Assembly: GCA_933207985.1 (NCBI GenBank)
Contig: OW240913.1
Location: forward strand, 330,223,960 to 330,287,959
DNA length: 64,000 bases
Direction: 5' to 3'
From: Pelobates cultripes
Taxonomy: Eukaryota > Chordata > Amphibia > Anura > Pelobatidae
Part shown: one piece after another, positions 56,101 to 64,000 of the stretch
Layout of the letters: each line of letters begins with the position of its first letter
How positions within the stretch are numbered: the first letter of the stretch is position 1
Notes under the pieces: generated by a model
Database searches by the model: none
What the model saw: only the letters and a program-made list of their open reading frames with translations
Told to the model about the DNA's origin: nothing
Translations under genes and position numbers: made by a program

Positions 56101-56931
56101 ATGCAAGCACCAGCCACAAACGCTTCACTGCAGAACATGCTATCTGAATTAAAACACACTTTCAAAACAGACCTGAAACAAATTGCTACAGATATCAGGG
56201 CTGACATTCAAGCTTTAGGTGAAAGAACAGCACGTCTGGAAGAAAGAGCAGAGGAAACTATAGAGGCCCATAATAGCCTATCAGAGGCACACAACGACCT
56301 AACGCAGAGAGTACAAAGCCTGGAAGCAAAAGTGGCAGATCACGAAGACCGGGACCGCCGCAACAATATTAGAATCCGGGGAATACCGGAGTCAGTCGGC
56401 TCCCTAGATCTGACCCAATATGTACAAGAAATATTTACAGCATACGTTCCAGCATTGAAGGAAACTGAGTTGCTGCTTGATCGCACACACCGCCTCCCAA
56501 AACCCAAGCACTTACCGACTACAGTACCGAGAGACGTCATAACGCGAATACACTATTTCACAACGAAAGATCGAATAATGCAAGCGTCTAGACGCCAAGG
56601 TCAGCTCCCAGGTCAATTTTCCCAAATCAAGCTATTCATTGACCTCTCCACTGCGACCATGATAAAAAGGCGCTCGTTTACCCACATCACAGCGGCATTG
56701 AGAGCGACGGATGTACAGTATAAATGGGGCTTCCCGACCAAGTTACTAGTAAAACGCAACGGCGTAGACAACCTGATTCTTGATCCTGAATCCGGCAAAA
56801 GACAACTGTTGGAGTGGAACATCCCAATACCAAATGACCCCTTGCTAGCTACGGAGGATAGATCTGCAATCAAACTCCACAATGAATGGAAGAAACAACC
56901 ACGTCCCAAGACTACACAAAGACAAGTCTAG
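56101..56931 (+). CDS. L1 ORF1 RNA-binding protein
   Basis: It binds the element's own RNA to form the retrotransposition particle. 276 residues from ATG 56101. A coiled coil covers about residues 12-84 (LEERAEETIEAHNSL and VQSLEAKVADHE heptads). RRNNIRIRGIPES (87-99) opens the RRM-like domain of L1 ORF1 proteins. The C-terminal domain ends with LLEWNIPIP and a basic tail. The frame stays open a little upstream. A separate ATG frame at 55942 stops at TAG after about 38 codons, so the native N-terminus may have been frameshifted. The N-terminus is thus uncertain; the domain core is intact. Confidence 0.85.
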   Translation: MQAPATNASLQNMLSELKHTFKTDLKQIATDIRADIQALGERTARLEERAEETIEAHNSLSEAHNDLTQRVQSLEAKVADHEDRDRRNNIRIRGIPESVGSLDLTQYVQEIFTAYVPALKETELLLDRTHRLPKPKHLPTTVPRDVITRIHYFTTKDRIMQASRRQGQLPGQFSQIKLFIDLSTATMIKRRSFTHITAALRATDVQYKWGFPTKLLVKRNGVDNLILDPESGKRQLLEWNIPIPNDPLLATEDRSAIKLHNEWKKQPRPKTTQRQV

Positions 56932-57432
56932 CGTGATCAGAACTCCCAATCGTGTGCTGACCACACGGTGCCCATACGGGACAGGTCGTATACAAAGACT
57001 ATATTAGTACATGCTCCTTTCTTGCAAATTACCATGCCGGGCTAGAAGCCTACCTACACCCAGGGAGGGCGTCACTAAGGCCACCCAGAATTGCTATGAT
57101 AATTTTTGCTGTTAAATCCTTGCAACTGATTTCAATAACCACCCCCAACGTGGCTACCGACTCAGAGCCACAAGAGAATCCGTTAGGTTTGACACTGCAC
57201 CGCAGAGGCGCAGTGAACGGAACATTGTACATAGTTGATTATTGGTTCAGTTATTATATTGTTTTAACCCTTTTTATTTTTATAAGGCAAACCCCACAGA
57301 CGGTATGTCCCGCATCCTTATCACCATCTGGCACCACCATGTTAGCTATACAATTACCTCCCATTGGGGAACCTAATGTTGGAAGGGCACCCGGTCTATC
57401 CCAGAGTAGCCACAGACTACACCACATGTCAG

Positions 57433-59499
57433 ATGGTACTTAAAATATGCTCCCTAAATACTAAAGGGCTGAATTCCCCCCACAAGCGCCGCCTAGCACT
57501 GCGCGAAGCAAAATCATTAGGTGCCCACGTAATGCTCTTCCAAGAAACGCACTTCCAATGGGGTAACAGACCGAAGTTCAATTCCCCACAGTATCCCATA
57601 GATTTCCACTCATGTTATTCCAAAAAAAAAAGAGGAGTGTCCATCCTTATTGGCAGAGATGTAGCTTTCTCCTTAATACGCAAAATAGGAGATAAAAAGG
57701 GAAGGTACCTTATATTGCAATGCTCCCTAAATAATAATGTCTATACCTTAATTAATGTATATGGACCTAATGTTAACCAATGTAACTTTGTTGATGTACT
57801 GCTTGGTTTGATGTCTGCTCACGCACTTGGGGAAGTGATCATTGGGGGTGACACGAATTTCTTACTAGACAGTAACCTAGACTCATCAGGAGGTCCCCAA
57901 TTGACCGCACAAACACTAAAGAGCAGGTCCAAACTAGCCACACTAATATGCAACAAACTAACACTGCACAACCTTGTAGACCCGTGGCGAGTTACCCATC
58001 CCACAGAGAGGGACTACACATGCCACACAGCAGCGCATAACACTTATTCGAGAATAGATAGGTTTTTGATCCGCACCTCCTCCATCATAAAGGTTGAGCG
58101 CACAGACATAGGCCTTATCACATGGTCAGACCATGCCCCTATCACATTACAACTTAGGGAACAATTCCCCAACTCAGGAAGAAACAGTTGGAGACTCAAT
58201 GAACAATTACTCTCCGACCCTGCCATAGTTAACCAAATAGAACAAGATCTACAGTTTTATTTTAAAGAAAACAAAACCCCAGACTCACCTCTACCCCAAA
58301 TATGGATGGCGCACAAAGCTTTCATAAGAGGCTGCTTCATCAAGCACGCCAGCTACGCAAAAAAAAAGCGACTAGAATCTTACACAGCCATACTTTCTGA
58401 ATTAACCTCCCTAACTCACACCAACAAACACACCCCTACAGCAGCCACACATACTAAATTATTGCTCTTACAATCGCAGCTGAGAGATTTGGAACTGGCC
58501 AAAACCACATTCCTCATGCGCAGGTTTAAACACAGCTTTTTTGCTACAGGCAACAAAGCGGGAGCGCGGCTGGCTGCCCAATTGAAACAGAGGACGGCTA
58601 ACTCCAAAATTGCCTCCATCAAGGGTTCCAAGGGCACCACAATTCTAAACCCACAAGAGATAGTGGCCAAATTTGCCCATTATTATGAAAAACTATATAA
58701 TCTAAAAGATGACCCACAGACAGTCTGCCCCTCTAAAGCAGATATTGACGCTTTCCTGGCAGGAATCGACCTTCCTACCCTATCTCAGATGGAGGCGGAA
58801 CAGCTTAACAAACCCTTCACGACCGAGGAGATCACCTCGGTGATCTCCACGCTCCCACTACACAAAGCACCGGGACCTGATGGCCTGCCCAATAAATATT
58901 ACCGCACCTTCCTTAACACCCTAGCGCAACCTCTTGGCGCTCTATTTAACCACTGCATGACAGAAGGGGCATTGCCAGAAGAGGTCACAATGGCACATGT
59001 CTCCACACTTCCCAAACCGGGCAAAAATACAGATCAATGTAAAAACTTCAGGCCCATTTCATTGTTAAATAGCGATGCCAAAATCTACGCAAAACTATTC
59101 AGCGAAAGATTGGCACCGTTGCTACATAAATTAGTACACAATGACCAGTCCGGATTCGTGAGGGGCCGACAAGGCTCTGATAACTCGAGGAAAGTGCTAA
59201 ACATAATAGCGGGAATGGAGAGGGAACAAATCGGAGGTCTTTTCCTGGCACTGGACGCCGAAAAGGCCTTCGACAGACTTAACTGGCAATATATGACACA
59301 AGTGCTGTGCAAGTATCAGTTCCCCGAAGAGGTTATCAGAGGAATCTTGGCTCTGTACGCACGACCCAGTGCTAGGGTCTCCCATGGAGGCTTCCTGTCA
59401 CGAACTTTTCACATTACGAATGGGACACGCCAGGGTTGTCCACTATCCCCTCTGCTATACATACTCTCCCTGGAACCCTTGGCTTGGAAGATAAGATGA
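57433..59499 (+). CDS. L1 ORF2, endonuclease and first part of reverse transcriptase
   Basis: ORF2 nicks the target and copies the RNA into it. I chose ATG 57433 because it precedes the conserved ICSLNTKGLNSPHKRR start. The APE-type endonuclease shows Asn in SLNTKG (7-12), Glu in FQETH (residue 38), NVYGPN, GGDTN (Asp 140), SRIDRF and SDHAPI (232-237). The RT shows KAPGPDGLPNKYY, NFRPISLLNSDAKIYAK, SGFVRGRQGSDN, FLALDAEKAFDRLNW (motif A Asp) and GTRQGCPLSPLLY (motif B). Residue 689 is TGA (59497-59499), one base from Arg CGA and at a CpG-type site. The same frame continues for 583 codons. Confidence 0.9.
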   Translation: MVLKICSLNTKGLNSPHKRRLALREAKSLGAHVMLFQETHFQWGNRPKFNSPQYPIDFHSCYSKKKRGVSILIGRDVAFSLIRKIGDKKGRYLILQCSLNNNVYTLINVYGPNVNQCNFVDVLLGLMSAHALGEVIIGGDTNFLLDSNLDSSGGPQLTAQTLKSRSKLATLICNKLTLHNLVDPWRVTHPTERDYTCHTAAHNTYSRIDRFLIRTSSIIKVERTDIGLITWSDHAPITLQLREQFPNSGRNSWRLNEQLLSDPAIVNQIEQDLQFYFKENKTPDSPLPQIWMAHKAFIRGCFIKHASYAKKKRLESYTAILSELTSLTHTNKHTPTAATHTKLLLLQSQLRDLELAKTTFLMRRFKHSFFATGNKAGARLAAQLKQRTANSKIASIKGSKGTTILNPQEIVAKFAHYYEKLYNLKDDPQTVCPSKADIDAFLAGIDLPTLSQMEAEQLNKPFTTEEITSVISTLPLHKAPGPDGLPNKYYRTFLNTLAQPLGALFNHCMTEGALPEEVTMAHVSTLPKPGKNTDQCKNFRPISLLNSDAKIYAKLFSERLAPLLHKLVHNDQSGFVRGRQGSDNSRKVLNIIAGMEREQIGGLFLALDAEKAFDRLNWQYMTQVLCKYQFPEEVIRGILALYARPSARVSHGGFLSRTFHITNGTRQGCPLSPLLYILSLEPLAWKIR

Positions 59500-61251
59500 C
59501 ACCAGGCCATAACCGGTATCACACTGGGGGACAAAGACTATTGTCTGGCGATGTTTGCGGACGATATTTTCGTGGCACTTTCAAATCCAGAACAATCGCT
59601 GCCCCCTCTGCTAACTCTATTGACAGACTATGGTAGAATATCATACTACCGTCTGAATAAGGAAAAAACACAAGCCCTACCGATAAACCTACCAGGGCCA
59701 AATGTAACCACCCTTAACTCCTTTGAACTCGTCTGGCGAACAACATCTATAACGTACTTAGGGGTTAAGATCGCCGCTCCTATTAGCAACATAGTAAAGC
59801 TCAATTATAAGCCCCTCATACATCTATGCACCACAGAAATACATAAATGGAAGAATGCAAAACTGTCCTGGTTAGGCCGAGTGAATGCATATAAGATGAT
59901 GCTATTGCCAAGGTTACTGTATATATTCCGCATGCTCACGATAGACATCCAAGCCGCAATCCATAAATCGTTACAAGCCATATGCAACTCCTTCATCTGG
60001 GGGGGTAAGAAACCCAGGCTGCCCCTAGGTCTCCTACAACGGACAACCCAAACGGGGGGTATAGGCATGCCCAACATTGGACTCTACTACAAAGCCTCTA
60101 TCCTAGCAACGAGTATACACCTACACGCCCAACAGGGGGTAACACAGTGGGTGGATATGGAACAAGGCCAACTTAAGCACACCTCACTGCTTAATTACCT
60201 ATGGACGCCGAGAGCACTAAGAGGCCCTAAAGTAACTCTATACCCCACCACAACCGCAACGGTCAGAGTATGGGACGACTTTATGTCCTCCCTTGGCTGG
60301 AGGAAACACTTCCACCCTGAAGCTCCCCTCACTGCACTACATGCAGTGAATCCTACGATCCCACTAAACAGATGGTCACGCTTAGGTATATCCCAAATTC
60401 AACAACTGTGTACAGACCAAACGATCATGAGTTTCCCAGACATCAGAGACAGGTGGAAAGTCCCGGAGAGGGATATCTTCCCCTACTTACAACTAAAAAA
60501 CACAATAAACACACACGTCAAGGGCACACCACACACTGTGCCTACTTCTGCGGTAGCAGCGAGACTAATACCCCACAGATGCTGGACAGTCCCGATGAAA
60601 CCCAAAGCCCTCTCACTTTGCTATAAAGCATGGCTAGACCTAGCACCACAAAAACCGATGATATGTAAACAGCACTGGGAGACGGAGAGGGGGACAGTCA
60701 TGACAGAGGAAAGGTGGATGCTGGCCCTAAATGGGATCAAAAAGTGGACCAAGTGCTACTCACATATTGAAGCGCATCGCAAACTACTATATAGGTGGTA
60801 CATGACACCTATCAGACTACACAGAATGTACCCAGACGTCTCCACCAAATGTTGGAGATGCGGTGTGGAAGAGGGAACCCTGCCACACATATGGTGGCAA
60901 TGTGGGGGGATACAACCTCTCTGGGGAGATGTTCAGACCCTATTGAAAGATCTCGGCATTAGAGACTTCCCCATGAACATAACGACCTGCCTACTCTTGT
61001 TGTTCCCCGAAACGACACAACAAAACCACACACAATTGATAGGGATAGTTTTAATGGCCACTAGAAACCTGATAGCTCTAAACTGGAAAACACCTCGCTG
61101 CCCAGCCATCCACCAATTGGCAGACAAAATACAACAATTCTATATATATGAGAAAATGTCCACTGACAATGCCAGGGCCACGGAAAGGTTCCAAAACACT
61201 TGGAATGTCTGGGAGACATGGTATGAGGGACAGAAACACCAGGGAGGGTGA
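59500..61251 (+). CDS. L1 ORF2, rest of reverse transcriptase and C-terminal zinc motif
   Basis: In frame with the preceding feature after one TGA. It begins HQAITGITLGDKDYCLA and reaches the catalytic box MFADDIFVAL (Asp 710 and 711 in whole-ORF2 numbering). It goes on through the thumb region (KTQALPINLPG, SITYLGVKI, LSWLGRVNAYKM) to the C-terminal cysteine motif CWRCGVEEGTLPHIWWQC (residues 1140-1157). The first internal ATG is 59551. Without readthrough of 59497 the catalytic box is not joined to motifs A and B, so this copy is probably inactive, but only one base separates it from an open ORF2 of 1272 codons. Confidence 0.9.
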   Translation, partial: HQAITGITLGDKDYCLAMFADDIFVALSNPEQSLPPLLTLLTDYGRISYYRLNKEKTQALPINLPGPNVTTLNSFELVWRTTSITYLGVKIAAPISNIVKLNYKPLIHLCTTEIHKWKNAKLSWLGRVNAYKMMLLPRLLYIFRMLTIDIQAAIHKSLQAICNSFIWGGKKPRLPLGLLQRTTQTGGIGMPNIGLYYKASILATSIHLHAQQGVTQWVDMEQGQLKHTSLLNYLWTPRALRGPKVTLYPTTTATVRVWDDFMSSLGWRKHFHPEAPLTALHAVNPTIPLNRWSRLGISQIQQLCTDQTIMSFPDIRDRWKVPERDIFPYLQLKNTINTHVKGTPHTVPTSAVAARLIPHRCWTVPMKPKALSLCYKAWLDLAPQKPMICKQHWETERGTVMTEERWMLALNGIKKWTKCYSHIEAHRKLLYRWYMTPIRLHRMYPDVSTKCWRCGVEEGTLPHIWWQCGGIQPLWGDVQTLLKDLGIRDFPMNITTCLLLLFPETTQQNHTQLIGIVLMATRNLIALNWKTPRCPAIHQLADKIQQFYIYEKMSTDNARATERFQNTWNVWETWYEGQKHQGG

Positions 61252-61869
61252 GAGGGGCGGAGGGGACCCAGAAGAGTCAGGAGCGGCCCAGGGAAACATG
61301 GATGGTGACTTATGTGAGCTGACATGGCCAAAGTACGCAGGAAATGCTAGATCCACACTATTATGATTTGCCTGTATATTTGTTTGTGTATATACCTTTG
61401 TTAAGTTTATTTGAATTGTAATATCAACCCGATTGAAGAGAATATTGCAAACCAGCTACGATGAAATGTTCCATAGTACACGGAGGCAGATGATGTTACT
61501 GTACAACTTTAGAGTACAAATATATTATCCTGTAACCTGCTGACTACTCGTTGTATACACTATGAAACAACTATGTACTGGATCTTTACTTTTGAAAAAC
61601 CTTCAATAAAAAATAAATATTAAAAAAAAAATAATAATTTCAGGAAGTATTACTAGAGGGTAGTGTATGCATGGAATAGCCTTCCAGCCAAAGTGGTAGA
61701 GGTTAACAGAGTAAAGGAGTTTAAGCATGGGTGGGGTAGGCAGAAATCTATCCTAGCTATAAGATAAGGCCAGGGACTAATGAAAGTATTTAGAAAATTG
61801 GGCAGACTAGATGGGCCAAACGGTTCTTAGCTGCCGTTACATTCTATGTTTCTATGTTTCTTCTTCTTA

Positions 61870-62756
61870 CCGTGTTTCCCCGAAAATACACCCTACCCCG
61901 AAAATAAGCCCTAGCTGAATTTTCGGGGTGGGCTGCAATATAAGCCCTACCCCGAAAATAAGACCTAGGCATTGTACCTTTCGGCCCGGCGGAACTTCCT
62001 TCTTCTATGAGGAGGAGGAGGAGCGTTGCAGGCCGCGGCATCGCGCAACGTGATGACGACGTGCGCAGCGTCGTCAGTCTGCCTTCACGGATCTTCAGCG
62101 GAAGGATCCATTTCCGGGCGGTGAGGCACCCAGTGGTCGGACTCGGCGGGCAAGGAAGGCATCTTTGAAATGTGAGTAGATATTTTATGTCTGGGACTGA
62201 ATTAATTAAAGGGGGCGAGGCGGTGAATTAATTAAAGGGGGGGCTGGATTAATTAGAGGGGGGTGGATTTATTAAAGGGGGGTTGGATTAATTAAACGGG
62301 GGGTGGATTTATTAGAGGGGGTGGATTTATTAAAGGAGGGGTGGATTTATTAGAGTGGGTGGATTAATTAGAGGGGGGTGGATTAATTAGAGGGGGGTGG
62401 ATTAATTAAAGGAGGGGTGGATTAATTAAAGGAGGGGTGGATTAATTAAAGGAGGGGTGGATTAATTAAAGGAGGGGGATTAATTAGAGGGGGCTGGATT
62501 TATTGGGGGGGTGGATTTATTGGGGGGGTGGATTAATTAAAGGAGGGTGGATTAATTAAAGGGGGGTGGATTAATTAGAGGGGTGGATTAATTAGAGGGG
62601 GTGGATTTATTAAAGGGGGGTGGATTAATTAAAGGGGGGGTTCAATGTACATACCGGTACCATAAATAAATAAGCCCTACCCTGAAAATAAGCCCTAGTG
62701 TGTTTTTTGGGACTAAAATTAATATAAGACCCGGTCTTATTTTCGGAGAAACACTG
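61870..62756. mobile_element. TIR element with GTGTTTC..CCGAAAATA ends
   Basis: TA flanks (61868-61869, 62757-62758). Ends CCGTGTTTCCCCGAAAATA and, reversed, CAGTGTTTCTCCGAAAATA. Inside each end TAAGCCCTA and CCGAAAATAAG words repeat. The TA flank suggests a Tc1/mariner-type nonautonomous element; the class is inferred only from this. It directly abuts the CR1 tail. Confidence 0.65.
62200..62640. repeat. About 20-bp minisatellite (GGGGTGGATTAATTAAAGG)
   Basis: Roughly 20-24 units of GGTGGATTAATTAAAGGAGG and the variant GGATTTATTAGAGGGG. The array fills the middle of the TIR element. Confidence 0.93.
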
Positions 62757-62758
62757 TA

Positions 62759-63285
62759 TATAAATATAAAAGCTTGAAGAGTGAATTATTAGTATAGTTG
62801 AGGAATTCTAAAGAGTATGAAGACAACAAGGACAGACATGTCAGATGAATATATTGGAGAAGGTAATTAGAGGATAACTTTATGGACATATGCATGAATA
62901 GTATTATTGAAGGTTTATGGATTTCAAATGGTTTCTAGTGCCTTCAAAAAACAAGAGGAGCCGTTTTCAAAGTGATACAACCAATAATCAGATTAGATAT
63001 GTAAGGTATTTATAGAGCACGCTTAATGAATCCTCGAGACGGTGGATCATATGTTTGTTGTGTAGGGTTATGGAATTATAAAACCTTTCTGTACAGCAGA
63101 GTTGCAAGGACTGCCATGAGATATATCTCAGGATTTGCCTAATGTATTCACATAAATGGGTTAAATGGTAAAAGATGAGACTATGTGTGGGCTTATTACT
63201 AAAAAATTAAATGCACAACACTGCTGCAAAATATAGGGCAAAAAGTGCTGATTTAGAAAAAATCTTCAAATCAACTATCGACACA
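62759..63285. other. No recognised feature
   Basis: AT-rich; nothing recognised. Confidence 0.3.
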
Positions 63286-63287
63286 GC

Positions 63288-63500
63288 TTAGCTATTTAAG
63301 CTAGGCTTGACAAAGACTCATGTAGAAGCCAAAACGTTGTCATTATATTATGTTCCAAAATAAAGACTGCCTCTTGATAAAGCCTTTGGGTGTGCCTGGG
63401 CATTGTGTATATTTCTAACTTAACAATTTAAGCTAGGCTTGACAAAGACGCATGTAGAAGCCAAAACGTTGTCATTATTATTATGTTCCGATTTGTTGTT
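63288..63500 (+). ncRNA. Two tandem hammerhead-like motifs, locus 5 (decayed)
   Basis: Two near copies of about 72 bp, about 132 bp apart (cores at 63307 and about 63439). In copy 1, TTGACAA (63307-63313) replaces CTGACGA, then an extra A. Stem II is GAC with GCC (one mismatch). AAAAC replaces GAAAC. Stem III is AC-GTT-GT and GTC is the predicted cleavage triplet (63339-63341). The 5' stem I strand pairs poorly. The C3U/G8A pattern equals locus 3. The spacer carries AAAATAAAG and GATAAAGCC words; AATAAAGC follows copy 2. Confidence 0.45.
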
Positions 63501-64000
63501 GTGTGAATAAAGCATATAAGTTTATAAAGAAAGTACTATCAAACAAGTTCTTGCATTATAGTTTAATATAAGGCACTCATTAAATACTGTTTAAAAATCA
63601 GAACCACTATATAGTTATTGATTTACTGTCAAACTGGTCATTAAGGTGTAATGAATAAAAAAACATCAATGTTTTTGTGTTGGGGCTGTTTGGGATTTTG
63701 TTACAATAGTATTTTCTTTTGTGTTTCTCCCTCCAGGTTTATGTTTACAGAGAAGACAAACACAGAATTAGTAAATAGTGTTTTTTCCTGCCGAGAGCTT
63801 TGTCAGCCCTTTTATTTTTACAGTTTATATGAAATTGTCACACAATATACTTTCTTTCTCGTAGAATTATTAGTAAGAATATTTCTATAAAACATTTTTT
63901 AGATATTTGCAAAGCCTAAATTATTTGTGCACATGTAAAATAAAATGAAATATCTGCTTGTCTTTCCAAATTTGAGACTTTGCTGATCAGAAAGAAAGAA
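63501..64000. other. No recognised feature
   Basis: AT-rich to the window edge. A 79-codon open stretch at 63651 has no recognisable domain. Confidence 0.3.

Larger units (their letters stand above)
55807..61632 (+). mobile_element. Nearly full-length L1/Tx1-clade LINE
   Basis: 5.8 kb with a GC-rich 5' start (GGGCGTGGCTTAGCGGCG), ORF1, ORF2 and an A-rich 3' end with AATAAAAAATAAA. A 13-bp target duplication AATAATTTCAGGA (55794-55806 and 61633-61645) is exact. Full length and a single stop in ORF2 suggest a relatively young insertion. Confidence 0.92.
55736..61861 (+). mobile_element. CR1-type LINE tail, split by an L1 insertion
   Basis: The left part (55736-55806, with AGAGGGACAAAGGTTTAA) continues directly at 61646 (AGTATTACTAGAGGG). 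It then runs to the 3' tail TTCTATGTTTCTATGTTTC, an 8-bp repeat as in CR1 ends. The words GGGCAGACTAGATGGGCC near 61801 are frequent in frog LINE tails. No coding remains. Confidence 0.8.

Overview
This is eukaryotic intergenic DNA. I found no rRNA, tRNA or convincing host exon, and nothing bacterial. The repeats point to an amphibian, most likely a frog: many TTAA-flanked MITEs beginning TTAAAGGGACAC (Kolobok/T2-like), Tc1 elements, CR1- and L2-type LINEs, an L1/Tx1-clade LINE, a piggyBac relic and a Penelope-like element. The species call is inference from repeat types; no search was run.

Layout. 1-2.5 kb: 3' part of a Penelope-like element (reverse transcriptase plus GIY-YIG endonuclease, frame broken once), a 76-bp duplication and a hammerhead-ribozyme-like motif. 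3.9-6.9 kb: MITEs and a dispersed repeat. 7.1-8.6 kb: a 35-bp minisatellite with a five-unit higher-order repeat. 8.6-12.9 kb: LINE tails, a MITE, and a second hammerhead at 11.42 kb that looks complete. 14.0-15.6 and 17.5-19.0 kb: two dead Tc1 transposons, the second inside a MITE. 21.3-23.3 kb: an element dominated by a purine-rich minisatellite. 24.9-28.1 kb: a hAT-like element with a second hAT-like element nested in it, both with exact 8-bp target duplications. 29.8-31.7 kb: a dead piggyBac. 32-36 kb: MITE, foldback element and 53-bp tandem repeats. 36.4-38.8 kb: an L2-type LINE split by a 616-bp insert that begins with a hammerhead-like motif. 40-41 kb: hAT-like palindromic repeat. 42.1-43.7 kb: CR1-type LINE, minus strand. 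47.2 kb: decayed hammerhead-like motif. 49-51.6 kb: MITEs. 55.8-61.6 kb: a nearly complete L1 (ORF1; ORF2 with one stop codon) inserted into a CR1 tail. 61.9-62.8 kb: TIR element with an AT/G-rich minisatellite. 63.3-63.5 kb: two tandem copies of a decayed hammerhead-like motif.

The genes here serve only their own transposons, and all are broken or incomplete to some degree; the L1 is closest to intact. The most interesting theme is the recurring hammerhead-like module: a CTGANGA-type core, one extra A, a stem II hairpin, then (G)AAAC and a two-base-pair stem III. It occurs at five loci (six copies). One sits downstream of a Penelope endonuclease ORF. One has a fully paired stem I and stem II. 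Three copies carry paired changes at core positions 3 and 8, which form a base pair in the known ribozyme fold.
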